A DNA stretch of 64,000 nucleotides from Euryodendron excelsum (lineage: Eukaryota; Streptophyta; Magnoliopsida; Ericales; Pentaphylacaceae), in assembly GCA_033060915.1 (NCBI GenBank), contig CM065384.1, forward strand, positions 18,490,001 to 18,554,000, in the 5' to 3' direction. Below, one piece after another: positions 21,876-34,902 of the stretch. The notes under the pieces are model-generated. The model was not told the origin of the DNA. It made no database searches and saw nothing but the letters and a program-made list of their open reading frames with translations. The position numbers and the translations under genes are program-made. Within the stretch, counting starts at the first letter, position 1; the number at the start of each line of letters is the position of its first letter.

Positions 21876-23377
21876 TCCATCTAGCAGCTTCCCGAGATCA
21901 GGCAGTCTTGAGAATGATCGCGAACCGTCAGAGTAACGGAAGTACTCGTAAACATCGCAACCGTCAGAGTGGCGGAAACACACGTAAACAGGTTGATATA
22001 GGGAATTGCCAACAAATCCTTGTATCACGGGACCGCCGTCAGAGTGGTAGAAATACTCAATACCCAGGTCAACACCGGTGCCTGCTAGCCCACTTCGCTA
22101 AAAAATGACCAAACTGGCCCTAGGGTCATTTTCGACACGTTTCTCGAGAGAGTACCTAAGTCCTCAAAACGGTAAGTCCACCTTTCCAAGATTGTCCTAA
22201 AGGCAATCCGGTATGATTAGGTGCCTTCTAGTCAATTTTGGGCCAATTCAAAGACTTTCCAGTCAAGATGACCATTTTGCCCCTAAGCTTCTAAACCCCT
22301 CGAGAACCACACCGGCTCTGGGTATCAAACTAGTAACCTCCCGAGAATACTTTTTTGTAGTATTCCTGACCTTTTGTTATCTCTCCAGATCATTTTGAGT
22401 CAATTCTGACAAACCCAGTGCAAAATGAGCATTTTGCCCTTGGTGGGCCGGTCGCCTTTTTAACCACACCAGCTCTGAGTATCAAACCGGTAACCTCCTG
22501 GGACATTCTAAATAATGTTCCCAAACCTCGAGTCTTCTTCTAGGACATTCTGAGTCGGTCTCGAGAACTTTTTGTCTCAGTTAACCATTTTGCCCCTAGT
22601 GAACCGGTAACCTTTCAAACACATCATGTCATCATTTTTCAAGTCTAATCCCTACGGGACTCTATTCTAACGGTTCCTGTCTCTTTTCGACCTTCCGGGT
22701 CATTCCCGGCCCCTTCAAATCATTCTCGGACCTCCTAGAGCCACTCCTAGTGAAGCCAGGCTAAAAATTACATGGTAATCACCAGTATAGGCACCCAAAT
22801 CTTCTGAAGATACGCTGCTTGTCGACTTAAAAACTTTCCTAAGTGGCTGACGCCACTACAACAGGTGCCAGGTCATTTTTCTCTCTATAAATACAAAGCC
22901 TCTTCTAGCATGAAAGAGGTCTGCAAACTTAGTCTAAAAACCCTACTCTTCAATATACAGAGCTCGTAGCCTCCCTAAACCCTATCTTTCTTTAGGTTTT
23001 CCAAACCCTAGCTCTCATACAGAAACCCTAACTCTCATATACTCCCATACACTCACATACACTTATACACTAGCCTCCATTGAAGACTTGAAGTGCTACA
23101 ACCCGAAGCTCTCGAAGATCAAGACAAGTTCCCAAAGATCAAGACAAAGACTGAAGCAAAGACCAAGGCAAAGCAAGAAAAACAAAGCACGCAAAGCAAA
23201 GCAAAATAACGCAGATACAAGGAAGGCTCTCTATTTAAGTTTACGCATCCTCCCCCTCTCTCTTCTCCCTCCGAACCCACTTGGGTTTTCATTTATTTTA
23301 ATCCCCCATATTCTTCCCCCCCCCCCCCCCCCTCTTCTTGCATGCTAGAAACAAAGGATTTCCCGGTCCATGTGTAG
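21876..23377 (+). repeat. 3' LTR of element 1, piece 2
   Basis: Continues from the TSD copy at 21876-21880 to the TSD TGTAG (23373-23377) of the next insertion. Includes the TATA box TATAAATA at 22886-22893 and a short poly(C) run near 23317-23332. Collinear with about 3220-4785 of the 5' LTR. Confidence 0.82.
22886..22893 (+). promoter_or_regulatory. TATA box, element 1 3' LTR
   Basis: TATAAATA, matching 4303-4310 in the 5' LTR. Confidence 0.55.
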
Positions 23378-26344
23378 TGTCACGCCCAGATTTTTCGCAC
23401 TCTAGGAATACTCACACAAGTGGAAAAAACACCGTACTCTCTCATTAGAACTCACCCTCCTAGAAGAATGAGTGCGACTAGGTTTGAATTGAAAATAGGT
23501 TTGACTAAAGGGCTTTTGAAAAAGATTCAGAGTCGCCACCTAACTTGATTAAGGTGAGTTAGGTCACCTAAAAACTAAGAATAATCCGAAGACTACACTT
23601 AGGGTTTTTGGAAAAAGGTTTTTGAAAATACCACCTCAAGAGAGGGTTTTTAAGAAAACAGGGTGTTTGGCAACCTTTGGAAAACATTTAGCCCTTTTTG
23701 AAAAATAACTCTTTTTTGGTCTTTGAAAACAGTGATTCTAAGTTCGGAGGTTGGTTATGTGTAGGGAAGACGCACTAAGCCATCACCCTACCCTGCCCTT
23801 TCGGTACCTACATGTCAATCTATCCTAGATTCACCTATGAGAGTCTTCAACTAACTTTTGTTCAATCCTATTCACTTTGAAAAATATTGTTTGAAAAGAA
23901 ACTAACATGATGCATGATATGCAGGTGCAAAGAAAAAGAATTGAAAAATAGATTTAGAAAGAGATTGATTTGAAATTGATTTGAAGAGATAGAATTGAAA
24001 TTGAAAAGTTTGAAAATTTGGAAAATAGAAATTTTGAAATTGGAATTTTGAAAATAGATTGGAATTTGAGATTTGAAAAATGTGGAGATTGCACCCACGA
24101 TGGTGGAATTGAAAGTTTGAAAAGTATTGTGATTGCACCTATGAAGGTTGCCTACGTATCCCTTTGGGGGAATCATGTTAGTCGTAGTTCGGACAAGAGT
24201 CCGATTGAGAATAGAAGAGTTGATTTGAAGAAAGAGATTGGATTGGAAGAAAGAGATTGAATTGAAAATTGGATTTGATGTGAGATTATAAGAGGAGATT
24301 GAAAATTAAAATTGAGAAGATTGGACTTGCTTTGGAAAGATTGATTTTGGAAAGACTTGGTTTTGAAAAGATGGAGGTTTAGGAAACCTGAACTTAGGAA
24401 AGATAGGAGACCTAGGAAAGACTTGAGATTAAGACAGATTAGATTGGAATGTTGGATTTGGAAAGATCTTGGAAGATTTGGAAACTTGGAATTTAGGAAA
24501 GATTTGGATTAGGAAAGTTTCGAATTAGGAAAGTGTCATTTTTGGAAAGTTTTGGAATTAGGAAAGTTTCGATTTCAGGAAAGTTTTGAATTTGGAATGT
24601 TTTGAAATAGGAAAGTTTTGGAATTTGGAAAGATTCAAAAACAATGAAGTTTTGAAAATAAGAAAGTTGTGAGTTTAGAAAGTTTTGGATTTGAAAAGAT
24701 TTGAAGCTTTAGGAAAGTTTAGAATTTAGAAAGTTTTTAGATTGTGAAAGTCTTAACTTAAGAAAGTTTTGAACTTGAAAAGCTTTGAATTTGGAAAGAT
24801 TTGAAATTTGAAAAGTTTAAGATTTAGAAAGTTTTAGAGTTTGAATTTTAGAAAATCTTGAAATTAGAAAAGGTTTGAGTTTAAGAAAGATTTGAAAACT
24901 TAGGTTTGAAAACTTAAGATTTGAAAAGAGGGTAAAATTAGGAAAGGGTTGAATTTTAGAATTTTAGGAAAGATTTTTATGTTCAAATTTTGGAAACTTA
25001 AAATTTAGGAAAGCGAAAGATTATGAAGGAGTTAAATTAGGAAAGAGTTGGATTTTGAAATTTAAGAAAAGATTTAAAGTTTAAGTTTAGGAAACTTATG
25101 GTTTAGGAAGGAATTGAATTAAGAAAGGTTTGGATTAGGAAGGGATTGGATTTGGATTCTAAAAGCAAAGATTTGATTTTGTTTCAAAAAACGGAGGATT
25201 GGATATGGTTTCCTAAAGGGAAGATAGGATTTGGCAAGGATTTGGAAAGGGAGATTCTAGAAACCCTAGTTTTGAAAGTGTGGAATTTTAACGTAGAAAA
25301 TAGGTTTTGGAAACATGTATAGTTTGGATGTAAAAACAAGAGGTTTTGGAAACCTAGGTTTGGGGCAAAGTTTGAAAATCATGTTTTTAGAAAGAAAATT
25401 AGGGTTTCCTAATTGTGAGTTCTAGGGCCTGACTTGGGCTTCTAAGGAAAGAGTTTTTGAAAAGTACGTTTTTGGAAACGAAGGTTTTCTAGAAGGGAAT
25501 CCTAGAGAGGAGTTTTTGGAAAGTGAGTTTGAAGATAGAGTTTTTGGAAAGAGATTTTAAAGAGAAGGAGTTTTTGGAAAGTGTGTTTTTGGAAACGAAG
25601 GTTTTAGAAGGAAAATCCTAAAGGAGAATTTCTAGAAGGAATATTTTGGAAAGAGAATTTTTTAGAAAGATTTTTGGAAGGAGGAGTTTTTCTACAAAAG
25701 AGACCTAGGGAACGTTTTTGGAAAGTGGACTTTGAAGATACCGTTTTGGGAAGGAGTTGAAAAAGGGAGTTGGGAAAAATAGACTTTCGGAGGGAGTTTT
25801 TAGAAAATAATTTTGGAAAGGTGAGTTTTGGGAAAGTATGTTGAAAAAGAGATTTTTAGGAAGAGATTTTTGAAGAGAGAGTTTTTTGGCAAGTATGAAA
25901 ACGTCTCACTTTCCTAAATCGATTCTAGCCATAAGAGGGCTAGAACCACTTTAAGAAAGTGGTTTTGAAAACAATAAGGTTTGAAAATATAGACCAAAAA
26001 GGTCACTTTTAATATAACACTTTCCTAAAGCAATCCTAGCCATGGAAAGGCTAGAATCACCCTAGAATTGTGGTTTTGAAAACAAGCTTTTGAAAAAGAG
26101 ATTTTGATGCAATTTTGAAAACAAGTTTGAAAACGAGTTTGAAAATGGTTTTTGGAATATGCAAGATCATGATATGCACAATGCAATTTTGAGGTCGTGA
26201 ACATACAAGATTAAGGCTTCACCACATAATCAAGGGGCCGGACTCACGTGGTCTCTGGTTAGACTAAAAGAAAGCCCCCGACACGGTGACTCTCTAATAG
26301 CCCAATCCTACACATAGACTGGGAATCTTCTTGTTTCAAGCATG
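23378..26344 (-). mobile_element. Truncated LTR R2 of the Tat-like family
   Basis: Minus-orientation LTR beginning TGTCACGCCCAG on the plus strand after TGTAG (23373-23377). It runs through U5 and R and stops near TTTCAAGCATG at 26344; U3 and the right-hand TSD are missing. The plus-orientation host LTR resumes at 26345 (CCTATTGGAGG), lacking about 7 bases just right of the insertion point. A later deletion from inside R2 into the host explains this. Confidence 0.8.
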
Positions 26345-28736
26345 CCTATTGGAGGTCACCATGTCGGGGGCTTTCTTTTAGTCTAATAAAAGACCACGTG
26401 GGTTCGGCCTCTTTGATTATGTGGTGAAGCCTTAATCTTGTATGTTTATGCCCCAACTTGCATTGTGCATATCATGATCTTGCATTCCTCCAAAATTCGT
26501 TTTCCAACTTGTTTTCAAAACTTGCATCAAAAGCGTTTTCAAAACTTGCATTAAATCTTCTTCTTCAAAACTTGTTTTCAAAATCACAATCGTAAGGTGA
26601 TTCTAGTCTTTTCGTGGCTAGGGTTGCTTTAGGAAAGTGTTATATTTAAAGTGACCAATGTAGTCCATATTTTCAAATCTTTGTTGTTTTCAAAACCACT
26701 TTCTTAAAGTGGTTCTAGCCTTCTTATGGTTAGAATCGCTTTAGGAAAGTGAGATATTTTTATGGACTTTCCAAAAACATTCTTTTCAAAAATCTATTTT
26801 TCTAAAACAACGCTTTTTCAACGTACTTTCTAAAAACTTTCTCCAATCTCCTTCTCAAAATTCCTTTCCAAAATTATTTTCTAAAACATTCCCTTCAAAG
26901 ATCTATTTTCCAAAACGTCTTCTTAAACTCCTTTTCAAAACGCCTTCTTCAAATTCACTTTCTAGAAACACTCCCTAAACACTTTCCTCAAAACTCTTTC
27001 CAAAAACTCCTTTTTTAGGATCTCCCTCTAAAAATCTTACTTTCTAAAAAAACTCAATTTCCAAAATCTCTTTCCTTAGAGCCTAAGTCAAGGCCTAGAG
27101 CTAATGATTAGGAAACCCTAATCTCCTTGCTTAAAACATGATTTTCAATCTTCCCTCAAAACGTAGGTATTCAAAATCTCCTTTTTCACGTCTAAATTAT
27201 AAGTTAACAAAACCTGTTTTCTACATCAAAACTATAGTTTCCCAAATCTAGGGTTTCTAAAACTTTATTTTCCAAACCCATGCCAAATCCAATCTTCCAT
27301 TTAGTAAACTAAATCCAATCCTCCATTCACTGAAAACAAAATCAAAACACCTCTTTTAGAAACAAAATCCAATCTCTTGTTTTAGGAAATAGGAATCTCA
27401 ATCCTTCCAACTCTAAATCTTTCTTAATTCAAATACTTCCTAATCTTATATTTTCCTAAACCTTAAGTTTCCCAAGCTTAAACTTTCAAATTTTTCCTTA
27501 AACTTAAAGCTTCCAAATTTTGACTTTTGAAATCTAAGTTTTCAAATCTTTCTTAAATTCAAACCTTTCCTAATTTCAAGAATTTCTAAAACTCAAACTT
27601 TGAATCTTTCTTAAATTCTAAACTTGCTAAATTCCAAATCTTTCTTAAATTGAAACTTTCAAATTTCCAAACTTTCCTAAAATGAAACTTTCCTATTTTG
27701 AAACTCTCCTAGTCCGAGTCCTTCCTAAATCCAATCTTTCTTAATCTTTCAAGTCTAATATTCGAGTCAAATCTTTCTTAATCTCAAATCTTTCCTAAAA
27801 CCTACCTTTCCTAAGTCTAGATTTCCTAAACCTCAATCTTTCCAATACAAGTCCAATCTTTCTAATTCCAAATTTTAATTTCCAATCTTCTATTCTAAGT
27901 TCAAATCAAACTTCTTTTTCCATTCAAATTCTTTTTCAAATCAAACCTTCTATTTTATATCAAACTCTTATCCGAACTACGACTGACCTGATTCCTCAAA
28001 AAGGATACGTAGGTAACCCTAATGGATGCGGTCATAACTTTTTCAAACTTCCAATTCCAAATTTCTATCTTTAAATCTCTATTTCCAATCTCCAAAACTT
28101 TCTTTCAACATCAAATCTATCTCTTCAAATCTCTCTTCTAAAATCAAATCAAATTCTTCTTTTCAAATCTATTTCCAAATCAAATATTTTTCTTGCACTT
28201 GCATATCATGTATCATTTCTTTTAAACATTCTTTTCTAAAGTGGATAGAATTAGACATTTGTTAATCGAAGTCTCTAATAGGTGAATCTAGGGTGAATAA
28301 ACATATAGGTACCACAAGGGCGGGGGAGGGTGATGGCTTAGTGCGTCTTCCCTACACGTAACCAACCTCCGAACCTAGGATCACTGTTTTCGAAAGACCA
28401 AGTGGAGTTAGTTTCAAAAAGGGCTTAAATATTTTCTAAAGGTTGCCAAATAATCTGTTTTCAAAAAAACCCTCTCTTTAGGAAGTATTTTCGAAATCGT
28501 TTTCAAAAACCCTAAGTGTAGTCTTCAGATTGTGCTTAGTTTTTAGGTGACCTAACTCACCTTAATTAAGTTAGGTGGTAACTCCAAATGTTTTCCAAAA
28601 ACCCTTTATTCAAATCAATTTTCAATTCAAACCTAGTTGTACTCATTCTTCTAGGAGGGTGAGTTATAACTAGAGAGTACAGTATTTTTTTCGCTTGTGC
28701 GTGTATTCATCGAGTGCAAAAAATTTAGGCCCGACA
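26345..28736 (+). repeat. 3' LTR of element 1, piece 3
   Basis: Final 2392 bp (R-U5), ending GGCCCGACA at 28736, followed by the TSD ACCTA (28737-28741). Collinear with about 4792-7118 of the 5' LTR, including the G-poor tract. Confidence 0.85.
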
Positions 28737-29593
28737 ACCTAGACTTAGGAAAGATAGGATTTACGAAAGACTTTGAGACTGAAAAAGATTTGACTCGAAT
28801 GTTGGACTTAGAAAATTAGAAAAATTAGAATTTAGGAAAGGTTCAAATTAGGAAAGTTTCATTTTAGGAAAGGTTTCGAGATTGGAAAGTTTTATTTTAG
28901 GAAAGTTTTGTTTTAAGAAAGTTTAAAATTAGGAAAGTTTTCTTTTTAAGAAAAAGTTGATTTTAGAAAAATTTGAATTAGAAAAATTTTGATTTAAGAA
29001 AAATTTAACTTAAGAAAGTTTTGAATTTATAAAGTTTTGACTTTAAAAAGTTTCGGATTTGGAAAGGTTTGAAATTTATAAAGTTTTAACTTAAGAAAGT
29101 TCTGAATTTAGAAAGCTTAGGATTTGAAAAGTTTAGAAATTTAGAAAGATTCGAAGTTAAGTTTTAGAAATACTTGAAATTAGGAAAGGTTTGAGTTTAA
29201 GAAAGATTTGAAGAGTTAGAGTTGGAAAGTTGAAATTTGGAAAGATATGGAATTAAGAAAGGTTGGAATTAGGAAAGATTAAGAAGCTTAAAGTTAAGGA
29301 AAGATTTGAAAGTTTAAGTTTTGGAAACTTAAGATTTAGGAAAGTATGAGACTAGGAAGGAGTGGATTAGGAAATGTTTAGATTTTGTTTTTAAGAAAGA
29401 GATGATTTGATTTTGTTTCTAAAAACGGAGAATTGGACCTAGTTTCCTAAATGGGGAGATTGGATTTGTTTCCTAAAGGGAAGATGTAGTTTTAGAAATC
29501 CTAGATTTTGAAGACTATAGTTTTTGATATAGAAAATAGGTTCTGGAAACCTAAAGTTTGAGGCCAAAATAGGGAATTGAAAATCATGTTTTT
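28737..29593 (-). repeat. LTR R0, left visible piece
   Basis: Minus-orientation Tat-like LTR resuming after element 1's TSD. It matches the part of other LTRs after AAACCTAGACTT. The U5 end of R0 should lie left of the window, beyond the Athila-like element. It ends at the TSD GTTTT (29589-29593) of solo LTR R3. Confidence 0.8.
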
Positions 29594-32500
29594 GTTGTGC
29601 CTAGATTTTTCGCACTCGAGGAAAACTCACACAAGTGGGAAAAATGTTGTACTCTCTCGTTAGAACTCACCCTCCTAGAAGAATGAGTGTGACTAGATTT
29701 GAATTGAAAATAGATTTAAATAAAGAGCTTTTAGAAAAGATTTGGAGTCACCACTTAACTTGATTAAGGTGAGTTAGCTTTCCTAAAAACTAAGAATAAT
29801 CCGAAGACTACACTTAGGGTTTTTGAAAAAAGGTTTTTGAAAATATCACCTCAAGAGAGGGTTTTTAGGAAAACAGGTTGTTTGGCAACCTTTAGAAAAC
29901 TTTTAGCCCTTTTTTGAAAAATAACTCCGTTTGGTCTTTGAAATCAGTGATCTAGGTTCGGAGGTTGGTTACGTGTAGGGAAGACGCACTAAGCCATCAC
30001 CCTACCCCGCCCTTTCGGTACCTAGATGTCAATCTACCCTAGATTCACCTATGAGAGTCTTTAACTAACCAAAGTTCAATCCTATCCACTTTATAAAACA
30101 ATGTTTGGAAAAACATGATGCATGATATGCAAGTGCAAAAAGAGAGTTGGAAAATAGATTTGGAAACAGATTTGAAAAGAAATTGATTTGATTTAAAAGA
30201 GATTTGAGATAGAATTGAAATTGGAAAATTTAAAAAATTAGAAATAGAGATTTGAAAATAGAAATTTGAAATTGGAAGTTTAAAAATAGATTGGAGATTT
30301 GAAAAGATTGTGGAATTTGAGATTTGAAAAATATGGAGGAATTTGAAATTTGAAAAAAGTTGCGACCGCAGCCATGAGGGTTGCCTACGTATCCTTTTGA
30401 AGGAATCAGGTCAGTCGTAGTTCGGACAAGAGTCCGATTGAAAATAAAAGAGTTGATTGGAAGAAAGAGATTGAATTGAAAATTGGATTGGAAGATTTGA
30501 AAATATTTGATTTGAAAGACTTGGTTTTAGGAAACCTAGATTTAGGAACTTAGAAAAAAAGGATTGGATTTGACTTGAAAGATTTTAGAGAAGAATTGGC
30601 TTGAATATTTGGACTTGGAAGATTAGGAAAGCTTAGATTTAGGAAGGGTTCGAATTAAGAAAGTTCGAATTAGGAAAGTTTCGAAATAGGAAAATGTCAT
30701 TTTTGGAAAGTTTCGAATTAAAAAAAGTTTTGAAATTAGAAAAGTTTTGAATTAAGAAAGTTTCAACTTAGGAAAGTTTTGAATTAAGAAAGTTTCAACT
30801 TAGGAAAGTGTTGTTTTAGGAAAGGTTTTGAAATTAGGAAGTTTTGAAAGTTGGAAAGTTTAGAATTTGAAAAGTTTTGAAATAGAGAAGTTTCAACCTA
30901 AGAAAGTCTTGATTTAAGAAAGTTTTGAGTTTAGAAAAGTTTTAGATTTGGAAAGATTTGAGTTTAGGTAAGTTAAGAATTTGGAAAGATTTAGAAAGTT
31001 TTGGAAGAATTTACTTAAGAAAGTTTTGAATTTAGAAAACTTCTAATTTGAAAATATTTAAAATTTAGAAAGTTTATGATTTAGAAAGTTTTAGAGTTTT
31101 AGAAGATCTTTAGATTAGGAAAGGTTTGAGTTTAGAAAAGATGTGAAAACCTAGATTTGGAAAGAGGTAGAATTAAGAAAGGGATAGAATTAGGAAATGG
31201 TTGAATTTAGGAAAGACATGGAAGTTGAATTTTAAAATTTTAGGAAAGATTCTTATGTTCAAGTTTTGGAAACTTAAGATTGAGGAAAGTGGAAGATTAG
31301 GAAGGATTTGAATTAGGAAAGGTTTAAACTAGGAAGGGTTAAGGTTCCTATTTCCTAAAGCAAGGGATTAGATTTTGTTTCTAAAAGAGAAGGTTTGATT
31401 TTGTTTCCAAAAATGGAGGATTGGATCTAGTTTCCTAAACGGGAGAATGAGTTAGGTTTCCTAAAGGGAAGATTTGATTTGACAAAGATTTGGAAAATGA
31501 AGTTTTAGAAACCCTAAATTTGGAAGTGTATAGTTTTGACATAGAAAATAGGTTTTGGAAATATGTAATTTTGGTATAGAAAACAGGGGGTTTTGGAAAC
31601 CTAGGTTTTGAAGCAAGTTTGAAAACCATGTTTTTGGAAAGAAAATTAGGGTTTCCTAATTGTGGGTTCTAGGGCTTAACTTGAGCATCAAGAAAAGAGG
31701 TTTTGAGAAATGTGTTTTTTGGAAACAAGTTTTGAGAAGGAAATCCTAGAGAGGAGTTTCTAGAGGGAAGATTTTGGAAAGAGAGTTTTTTAGAAAGATT
31801 TCTGGAAGGAGATTGTTGGAGAGAGTTTTTGGAAAGATTGTTGGGTAACGTTTTTAGAAAGTGGATTTTGGGGAGAGTATTTTAGAAAGGAGTTGAAAAA
31901 GAGAAGTTTTGGAAAATAAATTTTTGGAGGGAATTTTTGAAAACAATTTTGGAAAGGAGAGTTTTAGAAAAGTATGTTGAAAAAGAGATTTTTAGGACGA
32001 GATTTTTGAAAAGAGAGTTTTTGTGAAGTATAAAAGTATCTCACTTTCCTGAAGCGATTCTAGCCATAAGAAGGCTAGAACCATTTTAAGAAAGTGGTTT
32101 TGAAAACAACAAAGGTTGAAAATATGGACCATGTTGGTCACTTTGAATGTAACACTTTCCTAAAGCAATCCTACCCATGGAAAAGCTAGAATCACCCTAG
32201 GATTGTGATTTTGAAAACAAATTTTTGAAAAGGGAATTTTGATGCAATTTTGAAAATAAGTTTGAAAACGATTTTGAAAACGATTTTTGGAAGATGCAAG
32301 ATCATGATATGCACAATGCAAATTTGGGATCGTGAACATACAAGGTTAAGCCTTCACCACATAATCAAGGGGGCCGAACCCACGTGGTCTCCGGTTAGGC
32401 TAAAAGAAAGCCCCCGACACGGTGACTCTCTAATAGTCCAATCCTGCACATGGACCGAGAATCTCCTTGTTTCAAGTATGCAAAGAAAGGGGGGGGGGAA

Positions 32501-32887
32501 GAGATGGGGGATTAATATAGAGAACACCCAAGTGGGTTAGGAGAGAGAAGAGAGAGGGGGGAAGTGTGGAAATTTAAAGAGAAAGCCTACTGTATGTCTT
32601 CTTTATTTTGCACGCCTTGTTTTTCTTCGGTCTTTGTCTTGATCTTCGTCTTCAATCTTCAAACTTCAGATTATAGCTCTTCAAGTCTTCAAAGGAGGGT
32701 TGAAGGCTAGTATATGAGTGTATGGGAGTGTGTATGAGTGTATAGAAGGCTAGGGTTTAGTGTATGGTGGCTAAGGTTTGGAAAACCTAAGGAAGCTAGG
32801 GTTTAGGGAGTGTTCGAGCTCTATATATTGAATATTGGTGTTTTTAGAATGAGTTTGCGGAACCCTTTCACGCTGGAAGAGGCTCTG

Positions 32888-32895
32888 TATTTATA
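32888..32895 (-). promoter_or_regulatory. TATA box, solo LTR R3
   Basis: TATAAATA on the minus strand, same relative position as in the other LTRs. Confidence 0.55.
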
Positions 32896-33373
32896 GAAAG
32901 AGGAATGCACTGGCGCCTGTTGCAGTGACGCCAGGCCAAACATTACACTAGCGCCACTAGGAGTGGCGCCAGGCTATTTTTTTGGCTTGGCACCACTACT
33001 AGTGGCCCTAGCCATTTAGGAAATGTTTATGGTCAGCAAACAACGTATCTTTGACTAGATTTGGGCGCCTGTACTAGTGACTATCATGCAATTTTTAGCC
33101 TGACTTCACTAGGAGTGACTCCGAAAAGTATGGGAAGGAGTTTGGGAGACCGGGAATGACCCAGAAAGCCAGAAAAGAGCAGGAACACTTAAAATAGTGT
33201 CCCGAAGGTATTTAACTTGAAAAATGAGGATAGGATGTGTTGGAAGGGTTGACCGGGCCTTTAAGGGCAAAACGGTCAATCGGATCGGGAAGCTGCCGGG
33301 ACGGACTTGGACTGTCCTGGAAGAAGACTTAAGATTTGGAAACATTATTCAGAATATTTCCAAAGGTTTTCGG

Positions 33374-33844
33374 TTTGATATCCAGAGCCGGTGTGGTCAG
33401 AAAAGGTGACCGGCCCACCAAGGGCAAAACGGTCATTTTGCAGCGGGTTTGCCGGAACTGACTCGGAATGATCCAAAAAGGTAAAGAAAGGTTGAGATTA
33501 CTATAAAAAGCATTCTCAGGAAGTTACCGATTTGATACCCAGAGCCGGTGTGGTCGGAAAAGGAGACCGGCCCACTAGGGGCAAAACCGTCATTTTATAT
33601 CGAGATGGCCGGAACTGACTCGGAATGATCCGGAAAGGTAGAGGAAGGTTAAAAATACTATAAGAAGTATTCTCAAGAGGCTACTGGTTTGATACCCAGA
33701 GCCGGTGTGGTCGGAAAAGGAGATCGGCCTACAAGGGGCAAAACGGTCATTTTGTACCGGGTTGGCTGGAACTAACTCAAAATGATCCGGAATGGTAGAG
33801 GAAGGTTGAGAATACTATAAAAATTATTCTCGGGAGGTTACTAG
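33374..33844 (-). repeat. 157-bp tandem repeat in U3 of R3
   Basis: Three units starting TTTGATA at 33374, 33531 and 33688, with a fourth start at 33845; spacing 157 each. Element 3's LTR has one full spacing of the same unit (51307 and 51464). Confidence 0.85.
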
Positions 33845-34380
33845 TTTGATACCCCAGAGCCGGTGTGGTTGCCGGGGCGTTCGGATTCCTAGGGGTAAAA
33901 TGGTCATCTTGACCGAAAAGTCATGGAAAAGGCCCAAGGGGCAGTTTGGTCATTTTTCACCGAAGTGGGCTAGCAGGCACCAGTGTTGACCTGGGTTTTG
34001 AGTGTTTTCGCAACTCTGACAGCGGTCATCGTGACACAGGGGTTTGTTGGCAATTCCCTATATCGACCTGTTTGCGAGTATTTCCACTACTCTAACAGTT
34101 GTGATGTTTGCAAGTATTTCCGCTACTCTGATGGTTCGCGATCATTCTCGAGACTGCCTGATCTCGGGAAGCTGCTAAAGGGACTTAGTGGCTGAGAACT
34201 CAACTTTCTCGGAAGGCGTGCCTAAATGGACATTTCTGCATTGGCGGGCTAGTAGGCGCCAAACGTAGACCGTTCTACCATCTAGGGGACTTGGGGTCTT
34301 GTCCCGATCGACAGGTTTAAAGGGACTTACCGTTTCGAAGAGATTTTCTTTGAAAATCTTGTCAAACTATCTCGAGGAAT

Positions 34381-34765
34381 AAACTGTCTCGAGAGAGGGA
34401 TTGGAATTGGAAAGGGATTTTATCGTCTTCGAAAAGACGTGCCTGATTTAGAACCGTCTTAAGAAATAAACTATCTCGAAAGAGGGATTGGAATTGGAAA
34501 GGGGTCTTATCGTTTTCGGAAAAGAAGTGCTTGATTTGGAACCATCTCGAGGAATAAACTGTCTCGAGAGAGGGATTGGAATTGGAAAGGGGTCTTATCG
34601 TCTTCGGAAAGACGTGCCTAATTTGGAACCATCTCGAGGAATAAACTGTCTTGAGAGAGGGGTTGGAATTGAAAAGGGGTCTTATCGTCTTCGAAAAGAT
34701 GTGCTTGATTTGGAACCATCTCGAGGAATAAACTATCTCGAGAGAGGGGTTGAAATTAGAATGGA
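34381..34765 (-). repeat. 87-bp tandem repeat in U3 of R3
   Basis: Unit starts at 34381, 34468, 34556, 34643 and 34730. Each unit includes a CTCGAG/GTCTTCG stretch and a relative of the 47-bp unit seen in R1. Two overlapping repetitive frames (34362-34784 minus, 34488-34778 plus) are by-products. Confidence 0.82.
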
Positions 34766-34902
34766 CAACGCCCCTTAAGGGCATTTTGGTTATTTTGCCT
34801 TTATTTAGAGAGTCGGTTTTGATTGGAATACGTCCATATTGACTTGAGTACTAGTCTGGACGGAGCGTAGACTGCTAATCAGTCAAAAATGGGGTGCTTA
34901 TA

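Larger units (their letters stand above)
2721..28736 (+). mobile_element. Element 1: Tat-like gag-plus-antisense-PMD retrotransposon
   Basis: Plus-strand element bounded by the 5-bp TSD ACCTA (2716-2720 and 28737-28741), inserted in the minus-strand LTR R0. Order: 5' LTR 2721-7118, PBS, leader, gag, 2-kb spacer, antisense PMD gene, A/T-rich 3' region, PPT, 3' LTR. The 3' LTR is in three pieces because of two later insertions; its pieces total 4391 bp, against 4398 bp for the 5' LTR. The internal part (7119-16356, 9.2 kb) has no protease, reverse transcriptase, RNase H or integrase that I can recognise. Assignment to the Tat lineage (Ogre/Retand) comes from the Gag type, tRNA-Arg-type PBS, long LTRs and antisense ORF. 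Confidence 0.85.
29594..34902 (-). mobile_element. Solo LTR R3 of the Tat-like family
   Basis: 5309-bp minus-orientation LTR, from TGTTGTGCCTAG to GGGGTGCTTATA, between perfect TSDs GTTTT (29589-29593 and 34903-34907). The last bases are TATA instead of TACA, one change in the terminal dinucleotide. TATAAATA (minus) is at 32888-32895, with two U3 palindromes upstream. Two tandem arrays in U3 (157 bp and 87 bp) account for its length. Confidence 0.87.

Noticed and set aside
2721..28736. Endogenous pararetrovirus or Envelope-bearing element
   Set aside because: No movement protein, coat zinc finger of caulimovirid type, or Envelope-like frame; LTRs, TSDs and Gag type fit a Ty3/gypsy retrotransposon.
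34362..34784. 140- and 96-codon frames with a repeated peptide on both strands
   Set aside because: Produced by the 87-bp tandem array in U3 of R3; the period is divisible by 3, so stops are avoided. No domain and both strands are open.
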